This document shows, piece by piece, positions 7,495-16,342 of a stretch of DNA of 35,276 nt (positions are counted from its first letter, which is position 1; each line of letters opens with the position of its first letter). Source of the stretch: Candidatus Cryptobacteroides caccocaballi (GTDB lineage: Bacteria; Bacteroidota; Bacteroidia; Bacteroidales; UBA932); assembly GCA_018064725.1 (NCBI GenBank), contig JAGHUQ010000041.1:1-35276 (forward strand). The letters are read 5' to 3'. A program made the translations under genes and the position numbers. Below the pieces are notes generated by a model that had not been told where the DNA came from, ran no database searches, and was given only the letters and a program-made list of their open reading frames with translations.

Positions 7495-10251
7495 ATGCTC
7501 AAAAAGTTTATTATCTTATTGTTTGCGCTGGCCGTGGCTATTACGCCAATCTTTGCGCAGAATTCCACATCCAAATCCAAGACGGCTTCGGTGGCCTTGA
7601 CCATCAAGGTCATATCAGACGAGGACGGCGAGCCTGTATTCGGTGCCGCTGTCACCCTGCCTGAGTACGGCCTTTTCGGCCTGACTGATGAAAAGGGTGT
7701 GGCAACGGTCTCTAAGGTCCCTGTCGGGAAGACCGAAATACTCATACAGTTGCTCGGATTCGAGGACCATAAGCAGGAAATAGAGCTCACTGCGGACAGA
7801 ACACTGAACGTAAAGCTGCTTGTGTCGTCGCTTGCCCTTGAGCAGGTTGTCGTGACTGCAACCTCGAGTGCTGCGGGAAGTTCAACCAGTTCGAGCATAG
7901 GCCGAATGGCTATCGACCACCTACAGGCAACGAGCCTCAAGGATATCATGCAGCTCCTTCCAGGCCAGCTCATGACGTCGTCCGACATGACCTCGGAGGA
8001 GAAGCTCACTATCCGTACTCTCTCTAATTCGACGGCGAACAACGCCTTCGGTACGTCCATCATGGTCGACGGTGTGCCGATCTCCGACAATACCTCCATT
8101 GCCGACAAGGTCAGCGGTTCTTCCGGTGGATCAGGAGTTGACCTCAGACAGATCAGCGCGGACAACATCGAGTCCGTGGAGGTCATCCGAGGTATACCTT
8201 CTGCAGAGTACGGCGATCTCACCTCAGGTGCAGTCATAGTCAATACCAAAGCTGGATATACTCCCTATGAGGTAAGGGCGAAGGTCAATCCGACGACCTT
8301 CAACACATCACTGGGAAAAGGCTGGAAGTTCGGCAAGAAGGCCGGAAGCCTCAACGTCAACGCAGACTACGCCAGAGCCTCGGGAGATCCTCGAAACAAG
8401 ACGCGCTCCTTCGACCGAACCAGCGGCGGAGTCACATACAGCAATACTATCGGAAGGAACTGGTCTACTACGACGAAATTCAATTTCAGCAGCATCGTAG
8501 ACATGAGAAAGCCTGATCCTGACCTTGCCGTCGAAGGTACGGAGACCGGTCAGAAGCAGTATACGCTCCGTTTCTCGCACAACGGAAGGCTTTCCCCTAA
8601 CAAGAAACTCTCCAGGTCGCTCAACTACTCCCTCGGATTCTCGATGACCGAGTCTGACTCATGGACATCCAGCATCGTCGCTACCGACGGAGGAATGCCT
8701 GTCATCTCTTCACTCGTCGATGGATACTACCAGGTACCTTACATCACCGAGTCCTACAGGGCTAAGGGTGGCACTGAGTCCCGTCCTATGAACTTCTACT
8801 CCAAGATAGGAAACGTCTTCACGGCGAATACCAAGCATGTGAACCAGCGCTTCAATATGGGTGCAGAGTACAAATGGGAGTCAAACAAGGCCAGGGGTTA
8901 CTATAACGAGGATGACTTCATGCCGCTGCGTCCTAACAGCAACGGTCGTCCGAGACCATATTTCGACATTCCAGCATTGAACCAGATCTCTGCGTATTTT
9001 GAGGACAATATCAAGGTCACCATTTCCAAGCATATTGAGTTCAAGCTCCAGGCCGGTGTCCGCTTCGACATGCTCCAACCGGGACTGGCTGAGCAGGTAA
9101 GCTCCGTTTCACCTCGTTTCAACGGTTCTCTCAAGGTGACCGACTGGCTCACGTTCCGCGGAGGATGGGGAATGAACAACAAGACTCCAGGTCTTGCACA
9201 CCTTTACCCGGAGCCTAAGTACATGGACCGCGAGGCGGCTATCTACCTTCCTTCGGATGTGACCAAGAGGTTGGTGATGTACAATACCCATATTACCGAG
9301 GTCGAACGCAACAACTCCCTGAAGAACGCGACCAACAGCAAGACGGAGTTCGGATTCGACGTCAACCTCAAGAACGGAATGAATTTCTCCGTTGTGGCCT
9401 ATCAGGACTATATGAAGAACGGATTCGGTAACCTCACCGAGTACAGCATCTACAATTCGAATTACTATACCGCAGAAAAGGGCATCGTGATCGACAGGAA
9501 CGGCGTTCCTTCAGTTGACTGGGCAAATCCGGCCCGCGTAGATACCGTGTTCACGACCAGCGGACGTATAGGCAATACCCAGGCGAGCCTCGACCGTGGA
9601 GTGGAATTCGACTTCAACTTCGGCCAGATTAAGGCCATCAACACTTCCGTGATCCTGTCCGGCGCATATATGGAAAGCCAGACATGGACAACAGGACCGA
9701 ACTACTCCAGCCCTGCCGGAATTCCTGCAAGCTCGGTGTATGCACAGGGCGGTTCGAACACCCCTCCGTTCAAGCTCCAGTATCCCAGCGGTCTTCAGCG
9801 TGACATCAACAGGAGGTTCAGCACGAACCTGCGTCTGGTCTGCAGCATTCCCAGGATGAAGATGGTGATATCCGCTTCGAACCAGTTCATATTCTACCAG
9901 TACCAGCACAATACCAACCAGAAGAGCGATCCTTTCGGATGGATCGACACTGACCTGAGCTGGCATCCGATCACACAGGAGATGCTCGACGATCCGGAGT
10001 ACAGGATCAAGGGCGTCCTGCTCTCTGCGCAGAGGAAGAACCCTGCGGACAGCAAGGCCGTCACCCAGCCACCGATATGGCTGATGAACCTCAGGCTCAC
10101 GAAGGACGTTTCGCGCAACTTCGGCTTTTCGTTCTTCGCGAACAACGCCTTCTATTTCATGCCTTACCAGTCAAGCTCATACTCGGGCACACTCACGGAG
10201 AGGAACTCCGGAACCTTCTCCTTCGGAGTTGAAATGTACATAAAGATATGA
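7495..10251 (+). CDS. TonB-dependent outer-membrane receptor (not SusC-type)
   Basis: A 918-residue outer-membrane transporter powered by TonB-ExbBD. It has a signal peptide (MLKKFIILLFALAVAITPIFAQ), a carboxypeptidase-regulatory-like beta domain at about 32-115 (SDEDGEPVFGAAVTLPEYG), a plug at about 125-240 (SIMVDGVPISDN; NIESVEVIRGIPSAEYGDL; GAVIVNTKAG) and a beta-barrel to the C-terminus (FSFGVEMYIKI). No SusD gene follows, which argues against a standard glycan SusCD pair. Its stop codon overlaps the next start in ATGA, so translation is coupled to the DUF4876-like lipoprotein. The substrate is not evident; the gene set downstream suggests peptide, protein-derived or metal cargo, but this is inference. 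Confidence 0.92.
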   Translation: MLKKFIILLFALAVAITPIFAQNSTSKSKTASVALTIKVISDEDGEPVFGAAVTLPEYGLFGLTDEKGVATVSKVPVGKTEILIQLLGFEDHKQEIELTADRTLNVKLLVSSLALEQVVVTATSSAAGSSTSSSIGRMAIDHLQATSLKDIMQLLPGQLMTSSDMTSEEKLTIRTLSNSTANNAFGTSIMVDGVPISDNTSIADKVSGSSGGSGVDLRQISADNIESVEVIRGIPSAEYGDLTSGAVIVNTKAGYTPYEVRAKVNPTTFNTSLGKGWKFGKKAGSLNVNADYARASGDPRNKTRSFDRTSGGVTYSNTIGRNWSTTTKFNFSSIVDMRKPDPDLAVEGTETGQKQYTLRFSHNGRLSPNKKLSRSLNYSLGFSMTESDSWTSSIVATDGGMPVISSLVDGYYQVPYITESYRAKGGTESRPMNFYSKIGNVFTANTKHVNQRFNMGAEYKWESNKARGYYNEDDFMPLRPNSNGRPRPYFDIPALNQISAYFEDNIKVTISKHIEFKLQAGVRFDMLQPGLAEQVSSVSPRFNGSLKVTDWLTFRGGWGMNNKTPGLAHLYPEPKYMDREAAIYLPSDVTKRLVMYNTHITEVERNNSLKNATNSKTEFGFDVNLKNGMNFSVVAYQDYMKNGFGNLTEYSIYNSNYYTAEKGIVIDRNGVPSVDWANPARVDTVFTTSGRIGNTQASLDRGVEFDFNFGQIKAINTSVILSGAYMESQTWTTGPNYSSPAGIPASSVYAQGGSNTPPFKLQYPSGLQRDINRRFSTNLRLVCSIPRMKMVISASNQFIFYQYQHNTNQKSDPFGWIDTDLSWHPITQEMLDDPEYRIKGVLLSAQRKNPADSKAVTQPPIWLMNLRLTKDVSRNFGFSFFANNAFYFMPYQSSSYSGTLTERNSGTFSFGVEMYIKI

Positions 10252-11462
10252 TAAAGAAAACTATATACACAGCGCTGTCCGTGCTTATTGCCGTTCTGGC
10301 AGGATGTACGCGCGAGGCTCCGCAGGAGACGGACAGCTTCATGCTGACCTTCCTCATGCCGGAGGAGTGCAACGGAAACGCGTTCTACTCGAACCAGAAG
10401 GTGCAGATGACCGGTGCTGCCGAATACGAGTTCGAGACCGACATCTGCGGAATGGTGAAGGTCGAGTCCGTAATCCCGGGAATCTATGACATCGTGACCA
10501 AGATGGAAATCACCGGAGCCCAGTACAAGGCTCTCCTCAAGGAGGATGCTCCAGTCGAGGACAATGCCCGCGTGCTTGTCTCTGCGTCCATGATGAACAC
10601 GAAGATATTTTCTGCCAAGGACCTTGAAATCCAGCTGAATGCATCAGTGCTCAGGAGTCTCATGATCTCGAAGGTCTACTACTCCGGTACACGTGACAAA
10701 ATGGACCGTACGTACACCACCGATTCATACGTCGAGATATTCAACAACTCCGACGAGGTCGCGTACATCGACGGAATGTATCTCGCTCTCGCCGAGTCCG
10801 TATCACCTGCCGCATATCCGGCGAAAGACAATCCGGACTCGATATATGCACGCCAGGTATGCAGGTTTCCAGGCGGCGGTCATGATCATCCTGTAGCCCC
10901 TGGCGAAAGCATAATCGTGGCAGCCAGGAGCGCCAGAAACCATCTGGAGAGCGCGCCTGTCACAGTCGACCTTTCGAATGCGGACTTCGAGGTGAAGCTC
11001 ATCGAAGGATCAGGAAATCCTGATGTGCCGATGCTGCCTCTCGTCCATAATTCTACCAACATACAGTATCTCAACCTCATCAACGGCGGATTGAATGCCG
11101 TATATCTCTTCCAGACAGACGAGGATGTGGCAGAATGGCCGCAGGTATATCAGCGTGGAAAGACCTCAGGAGAGCTCTTCCTCAGGATGCACAAGTCTGT
11201 TGTGGTCGATGGAGTAGAGTGCCTCAAGAAGCCTGCCCAGACAGCTCCGGACGTGAATACCAAGCGTCTTCAGGAGAGTATCGACGCCGGTTATGTGGTG
11301 ATTTCATCAGTGAACGGATACACACATGAGTCCGTAGACAGGAAGGTTTCCCGCGTCGAGAACGGAAGATACTATCTTCAGGACACCAACAACAGCTCGG
11401 CTGACTTCGTGGTCTGCACAGATCCTACGCCGCGCAAGTATGACAAGGAGGGCCTGCTATGA
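10248..11462 (+). CDS. DUF4876-like lipoprotein
   Basis: A 404-residue lipoprotein with signal peptide and lipobox LAGC-TRE (Cys20). The N-terminal part is beta-rich (about 25-130). The middle has a segment reminiscent of lamin-tail domains (MISKVYYSGT; YVEIFNNSDEVAYIDGMYL). The C-terminal part ends with NGRYYLQDTNNSSADFVV. This pattern and length fit what I recall of DUF4876, a Bacteroidota family of unknown function often found beside TonB receptors. The start overlaps the receptor stop by 4 nt and the stop overlaps the next start by 4 nt. Inference: a surface partner of the receptor, in a SusD-like position but unrelated to SusD. Confidence 0.68.
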   Translation: MIKKTIYTALSVLIAVLAGCTREAPQETDSFMLTFLMPEECNGNAFYSNQKVQMTGAAEYEFETDICGMVKVESVIPGIYDIVTKMEITGAQYKALLKEDAPVEDNARVLVSASMMNTKIFSAKDLEIQLNASVLRSLMISKVYYSGTRDKMDRTYTTDSYVEIFNNSDEVAYIDGMYLALAESVSPAAYPAKDNPDSIYARQVCRFPGGGHDHPVAPGESIIVAARSARNHLESAPVTVDLSNADFEVKLIEGSGNPDVPMLPLVHNSTNIQYLNLINGGLNAVYLFQTDEDVAEWPQVYQRGKTSGELFLRMHKSVVVDGVECLKKPAQTAPDVNTKRLQESIDAGYVVISSVNGYTHESVDRKVSRVENGRYYLQDTNNSSADFVVCTDPTPRKYDKEGLL

Positions 11463-13033
11463 GAAATTTGATTACATCGCTCCTTGCAGCCGCATTCTGC
11501 ATCGCTTATTCTGCAGTTCCTGCCAACGCTCAGATCTCTGCCAGGAAGGATGGCGAGCCTTCTGATTTCAGAAAAATGGAACTGGAAGACATCGCACAGC
11601 AGTTCTCCAGGACCAGGAATGCTGCCGGTATGGGACTCTCTCAGCCTGCCAGCGGCAGTTTCACGACCCTCGGAGTCTTCACTTCTGCCGGTGATTATCA
11701 CCGTGCCCAGGAGGGCAGCTCGGACATGGGCTTCGAGTTCTCTTCACTCAGATATGACTCCTTCAGCGACAAGCTCTTCATGAAAGGTTCGTTCACCTAC
11801 TCTCTCGACAAGGAGAAAGGCAGGCCATGGTCGGACGTCATCGATCCGTACTTCTCGAATCCTTTCATCTATGGATGCCAGGTTGCCAAGGATTACGGAA
11901 AACACGACTGCGAACTCGACTTCGACCTATATACCGCACCGCTCTCCGACATCGTGTCCGTCGGACTCAAGGGTGAATATCAGGTTAAGGATATATACGG
12001 AAACCGCGACCCACGCCCGAGGACAGGCTACCTCAGGTATGAGATCATTCCATCGGTGCTCCTCACCTTCGGCAATCACCACATCGGTCTTGACGCAGGA
12101 TTCACGCATAGCAAGGAGAAGCTCCAGAACCTCACTACAATCCAGTCTTACCCAAATCTATGGTACTACAAGATGTCCGGTCTTGACCGCATCGACGGTG
12201 CAATATCTGCATATTCGGGTTTCAAGCGTCAGTTCATTGCCAACGGCTTCGTTTCTGACCTCAGCTATTCGTTCACGTCGGATGTCGTCGACTTCATTCT
12301 TGACGGAGGTGTCGCAGGTGAGATTTCCAACGCATACGGCGACAAGAAGCAGAGCCCGGGCTCATACAACAGCCTCAGCTATAATGCCATGGCAGAGATT
12401 CTGGTCCATTCCGGCAAACAGCTCATGAGATTTGCTCTCAAGGGCAACTTGGTTGACGGAGGTGCCGACGAGAATCTTCAGGAACTCACCAGCGTCAAGG
12501 ATCCGGTGACCGGTGCCACCACCGAGACATGGGAGACTTTGTACACATACGAGAACAGGTACATGCTCAAGAAGTACGATGCCGGCATCGTCATGGATTT
12601 CTATGGTGGAAAGAAGTGGAGTGCAGGAGTCGGACTCGATTATGACGGCTTCCGCAAGGAATGTTTCCTGCCATATTCATCTTTCGTGGTTGATGCGCTC
12701 AATGCTGAGCTCAGGGGCTCATTCAGAGCTCTCGACAAGAACTCCCATAAGCTCGACATCGAACTTGCATTCGATTCCAATGTTCCGCTTCGCTCGCAGC
12801 TTGAGTGTGCAAAGAGCAATGTCTATGTGGACGAGGTCCTCATACCGGATCAGGCTTACTACGCTGCACAGACACTGTCCGGACGCGGAAGCATTACCTA
12901 TCACTTCCCTATGCGACTGGGCAAGGCTGGCCGCGCAAACGGCTATGTACGCCTCGGTGGTGAATTCCTCGCATCGAACAGCGTAGGTAAGCTTTATGAA
13001 ATCGCCCTTACTGTGGGCTTGTTCACATTCTAG
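11459..13033 (+). CDS. DUF6850-like outer-membrane beta-barrel protein
   Basis: A 524-residue protein with a signal peptide (MRNLITSLLAAAFCIAYSAV, then PANAQ) and no lipobox. The remainder alternates short aromatic-flanked strands (FSSLRYDSFSDKLFMKGSFT; SVGLKGEYQVKDIYG; SYSFTSDVVDFILDGGVAGE) and ends in IALTVGLFTF, a terminal aromatic typical of barrel insertion signals. FSNPFIYG and length resemble the DUF6850 family of outer-membrane barrels. It is translationally coupled to the upstream lipoprotein (ATGA overlap) and followed after 2 bp by the next gene. There is no TonB plug domain, so it is probably a passive channel or a scaffold for the receptor complex. Function unknown. Confidence 0.66.
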   Translation: MRNLITSLLAAAFCIAYSAVPANAQISARKDGEPSDFRKMELEDIAQQFSRTRNAAGMGLSQPASGSFTTLGVFTSAGDYHRAQEGSSDMGFEFSSLRYDSFSDKLFMKGSFTYSLDKEKGRPWSDVIDPYFSNPFIYGCQVAKDYGKHDCELDFDLYTAPLSDIVSVGLKGEYQVKDIYGNRDPRPRTGYLRYEIIPSVLLTFGNHHIGLDAGFTHSKEKLQNLTTIQSYPNLWYYKMSGLDRIDGAISAYSGFKRQFIANGFVSDLSYSFTSDVVDFILDGGVAGEISNAYGDKKQSPGSYNSLSYNAMAEILVHSGKQLMRFALKGNLVDGGADENLQELTSVKDPVTGATTETWETLYTYENRYMLKKYDAGIVMDFYGGKKWSAGVGLDYDGFRKECFLPYSSFVVDALNAELRGSFRALDKNSHKLDIELAFDSNVPLRSQLECAKSNVYVDEVLIPDQAYYAAQTLSGRGSITYHFPMRLGKAGRANGYVRLGGEFLASNSVGKLYEIALTVGLFTF

Positions 13034-13035
13034 AG

Positions 13036-14508
13036 ATGAGAAAGTTATTAAGCATAATATTGGCTGCAGCATCGCTGCTCCTTGCTTCCTGCCGACAGCA
13101 GGAGGACACAAGGGTGTTTTCTCCTATGGTGGAGTTCGAAGGTACTGAGTACGTGACTGCTGCAGAGGGACCTGGCATCGAGTTGATGCTCAGGCTCTCC
13201 CACCCAGCCCAGGTCGACTTCACGGTCGGAATAAGCCTTTCCGGCAACCTCGAGGAGGGCAGGCAGTTCTATACAGACACGCATGATATTCCGGTCAGCA
13301 AGGGACAGGAGACACTTAAGGCTCGCCTGACCTTCAATCAGGACGAGATATGGAACGAGGAGTCGGAGATACGCGTTACGCTCCTTCCAGGTCTTCGCTA
13401 TACCGTTGACCCTCAGGGAAAGTGCATGACCACTGTCAAGGTCACCAAGGCCCAGACACTTCCTGTGATCAGCGTGATCTGTCTTGAGGACAGGACTGTC
13501 ACCAATCCTTTCCTTGCGGAGACCATGCGCTTTGCGCTCGAATCCAGGATTGCGCCTCGTGTGGATATATCGGTCGACATCAAGTTTGGTGACCTCGTGT
13601 TCGGAAAAGACTATCTGGTCAATGGTTCTGACGACACAGGAGTGGCTCTCGCAGCCGGCCAGACAAGGACAGAGTTCGAACTGAACATACTCCGAATGGA
13701 TGAGTCAGGTATCGACAAGGAAATAGAAGTCGGAGTGGAGACCAAGTCGGGAGTATATGTGGCCGCTGATGGCAACCCTTGCATGATCAGGCTCTATGAT
13801 CCATCAGTCGACTTTACTCCTATCCAGAAGACCGCTGCGCTGAACAATGGACTCGGCCACCAGCTGCGCCAGGCAATCAAGGCCGCAGACGGCTCATTCG
13901 GAGGAAATACTGCATTTGATGTTTTCGTGCCGGTAAGTGGAAGTAACTACTTGAGTTCAAATAGAAACCTTATGGATTCTCAGTGGCTTTGCAAGATAGT
14001 TTCTCCAGGATCGAATGCACTTCGCCTCACCGATCTATTCCCAGATTTCGCATATCCGAACGAGCTCACCATAGCAGACTATGCGGCTGCAGGAAACGGC
14101 AGAAACTTCTCAGCCTGTGATTCCCTTTTCCGTTTCGTCCTCGACTATGGATCCCAGAAGCAGGGAGCCATAATGCTCGACAGGCCTCGTGAGTTCGTAT
14201 GTGCCGTCGCTCGCAGGTCCGAGTGGGAGGAAGGTACCAATCCGTACAAGGCATGGCAGGAAGATTCCAAGTTGACTAAAGGCGACATCAGCGCCAGCAC
14301 CTCGCCTCTTATCATCGAGAGGGTGAAGGTCACGGTGGAAAAGATCGAGGGAAGATTCGACTTTACCAGCTCGGATCAGACCATGTTGTTTTCCGTATGG
14401 CTGCGTTCAGACAGCCCGCACTTCATGAATGGCGTCGACCTCGAGACAATCGCAGCAGAGAAGGATGGCGATTGCTGGAGGGTGGATTACAAATTGTGGC
14501 CGAGATAA
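13036..14508 (+). CDS. DUF4929-like lipoprotein
   Basis: A 490-residue lipoprotein: signal peptide MRKLLSIILAAASLLLASC with lipobox LLASC (Cys19) followed by RQQED. The first 250 mature residues look like two Calx-beta or Ig-like strand-rich domains (LRLSHPAQVDFTVGISLSGN; ESEIRVTLLPGLRYTVD; EIEVGVETKSGVYVAADG). The C-terminal half has a mixed region with conserved-looking TAALNNGLGHQLRQAI and VDYKLWPR at the end. Position and architecture fit my memory of DUF4929, found next to DUF4876/DUF6850 proteins; I am less sure of this family number than of the others. It starts 2 bp after the upstream barrel gene. An AT-rich hairpin overlapping its stop (14505-14523) may partly end the transcript. Confidence 0.6.
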   Translation: MRKLLSIILAAASLLLASCRQQEDTRVFSPMVEFEGTEYVTAAEGPGIELMLRLSHPAQVDFTVGISLSGNLEEGRQFYTDTHDIPVSKGQETLKARLTFNQDEIWNEESEIRVTLLPGLRYTVDPQGKCMTTVKVTKAQTLPVISVICLEDRTVTNPFLAETMRFALESRIAPRVDISVDIKFGDLVFGKDYLVNGSDDTGVALAAGQTRTEFELNILRMDESGIDKEIEVGVETKSGVYVAADGNPCMIRLYDPSVDFTPIQKTAALNNGLGHQLRQAIKAADGSFGGNTAFDVFVPVSGSNYLSSNRNLMDSQWLCKIVSPGSNALRLTDLFPDFAYPNELTIADYAAAGNGRNFSACDSLFRFVLDYGSQKQGAIMLDRPREFVCAVARRSEWEEGTNPYKAWQEDSKLTKGDISASTSPLIIERVKVTVEKIEGRFDFTSSDQTMLFSVWLRSDSPHFMNGVDLETIAAEKDGDCWRVDYKLWPR

Positions 14509-14523
14509 TCTTTTTAAGATTAT
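14505..14523 (+). terminator. Weak AT-rich hairpin at the end of the four-gene operon
   Basis: ATAATCTT-TTT-AAGATTAT is a perfect 8-bp inverted repeat that includes the TAA stop of the 13036 gene and is followed by T-rich sequence. The stem is nearly all A/T, so it would be at best a leaky terminator. The 72-bp gap before 14581 is very AT-rich and could hold a further promoter; no clean TAnnTTTG is present. Confidence 0.35.
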
Positions 14524-14580
14524 TTATCACATTTTTTAAAAATATTTATAAATTGCGGAATCTTTTGTGGTTATTGTAAG

Positions 14581-16335
14581 ATGAAAAGATTTATCATATC
14601 GGCTATACTCCTCGTCGTAACTTCTTTCGCTTTTGCCGCAGAGAGGATAAGGATGGAGATTCCGGCAGATATGCTGGAGACTGACTGCCTCTTCGGATCA
14701 AGGCTCGTGAGGGTGAACAGACCTTCGGGAAAGGCATATTCCGATGGACAGATGAAGGAGCAGCCTGTACTCGTGCGTCTGCGAAACGAGGGTAACGAGT
14801 ATATCACCATGACCCAGATCGGAAATACTGATTCCGAGGGTATAACCTGGAAGACCAGGAACGAGACATTCGCTACCGAACGCTTCCGCATAATCAGCAT
14901 CAATGACGGTAAATACACCGTCGACATGACTGAATTTCTTTCTAGCTACCCTCTCCTTGTGTCAGTCATCACACCAAAGGACCTCAAGGGAAATGCCGCA
15001 AACTATGAAATCAGGAACAGTTCAAAGAGCGATGGCTACATCAGCATTCTCCTGGACTATTCATATCCCGACGCTCTGCATGCACGTGTGAACTTCTTCT
15101 TCAGGAAACTTCGTCCGAACGCACTCTCTTTCAAGGGTGTTGATGCCGATAAGGTCGGATACGAGAGCCTTGAATACAGGAATTCAAAGGGTGAGCGCTG
15201 CTATAAGCCTTACCGATGGGATCTTTCAGCAGGTCGCCAGATCGTGTTCTATGTCGACAATGCCTTTCCGAAGGAGTGGTTCCCATATATCAAGGAAGGT
15301 CTCGAGGACTGGAATAAGGCCTTCCAGGCAATAGGAATGGGCTCTCCTGTCGTAGTCCTTCCGGAGAACGACGGAGTTGACAGGAACTCTGCTCTAGTGA
15401 ACATGGTAAGGTTCGTGAACAGCGCCGAGGCGAATGCCAAGGGTCAGTGTTATGTTGATCCCCGCAGCGGTGAGATCCTTCAGGCAGACATCCTCTGGTG
15501 GAAAGGTGCGCTCAAGCTCATGTGCGATTGGCGCTATCTCCAGACCGGTGCCGCTGATCCAGCTGCGCGACAGCTCGAATATCCTCTCGAGATGATAGGA
15601 CCTATGGTAAGACATGCCATGTGCCATGAGATGGGCCATGTGCTCGGACTCAGCCACAACATGGGAGGCTCGTGGGCATATACGCCGGAGCAGCTCAAGA
15701 GTCCGGAGTTCACTGCTAAGTACGGCACGACCGCATCTGTGATGGACTATGCCCGTTACAACCATATTGCAACGCCTGAAGACGTCAAGGCTGGCGTGAA
15801 CATGCTTCCACCAAGGCTCGGTCCTTACGACATGTATGCAATCGCAGCGGGTTACGCAAAGGAAGATGTGCAGCCGGGAGAATATTGCTTCTTCTCCCCT
15901 TTCATCTCTGCAGCCATTTCCCCTGATCCGTCCTCACAGGCAGAGACACTCGGCAACGACATCATCAAGTCTTCCGACAAGGGACTCTACAACTGCCTGC
16001 AGCTCCTGCTCAGCGACGGACTGACCAAGGAACGTGTGGACCTTATCCAGAAACAGTATTACAGATATATCCACCTTTCTCTTTCTAACCTCGGCGGAAC
16101 TGTCCATAGAGATCCGGTCAGCCTCGTGAAGGAGATCCAGACCCTTAACTTCGTTTTCCGCGGTCTCGAGGATTGTCCTCAGGCAATTTATGACAAGGAT
16201 GCGGAGAAGAACATTCTCAATGAACTGAACGGAAAGTTCCTTCCAAAGAGAATCAGCGACAACAATGGATCCAAGGCGCTCAAGGCTTACCAGAAGGTCC
16301 TCAAGTATAGAAAAAAGAAATTCACTCACAAATAA
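14581..16335 (+). CDS. Secreted metzincin zinc protease (DUF4953/DUF5117-related, short form)
   Basis: A 584-residue exported protease. The signal peptide is MKRFIISAILLVVTSFAFA, with no lipobox. The zinc motif HEMGHVLGLSH (His349, Glu350, His353, His359) is a complete metzincin HExxHxxGxxH, and Met388 in ASVMDYARY forms the Met-turn. LGPYDMYAIAAGYA downstream is typical of the Bacteroidota zinc-dependent metalloproteases annotated with DUF5117/DUF5118/DUF4953. Those are often near 800 residues; this one is shorter and its N-terminal section appears reduced. It follows the four-gene block by 72 bp and precedes the BACON-LRR gene by 7 bp. Inference: it cuts proteins or peptides at the envelope to feed, or mature, the receptor system upstream. 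No T9SS C-terminal sorting domain is obvious. Confidence 0.85.
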   Translation: MKRFIISAILLVVTSFAFAAERIRMEIPADMLETDCLFGSRLVRVNRPSGKAYSDGQMKEQPVLVRLRNEGNEYITMTQIGNTDSEGITWKTRNETFATERFRIISINDGKYTVDMTEFLSSYPLLVSVITPKDLKGNAANYEIRNSSKSDGYISILLDYSYPDALHARVNFFFRKLRPNALSFKGVDADKVGYESLEYRNSKGERCYKPYRWDLSAGRQIVFYVDNAFPKEWFPYIKEGLEDWNKAFQAIGMGSPVVVLPENDGVDRNSALVNMVRFVNSAEANAKGQCYVDPRSGEILQADILWWKGALKLMCDWRYLQTGAADPAARQLEYPLEMIGPMVRHAMCHEMGHVLGLSHNMGGSWAYTPEQLKSPEFTAKYGTTASVMDYARYNHIATPEDVKAGVNMLPPRLGPYDMYAIAAGYAKEDVQPGEYCFFSPFISAAISPDPSSQAETLGNDIIKSSDKGLYNCLQLLLSDGLTKERVDLIQKQYYRYIHLSLSNLGGTVHRDPVSLVKEIQTLNFVFRGLEDCPQAIYDKDAEKNILNELNGKFLPKRISDNNGSKALKAYQKVLKYRKKKFTHK

Positions 16336-16342
16336 CTAAATT

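Noticed and set aside
7329..8249. 306-codon minus-strand open frame across the TonB receptor start
   Set aside because: Antisense to a clear receptor N-terminus with plug motifs; translation is low-complexity Ser/Thr/Met-rich and has no domain pattern.
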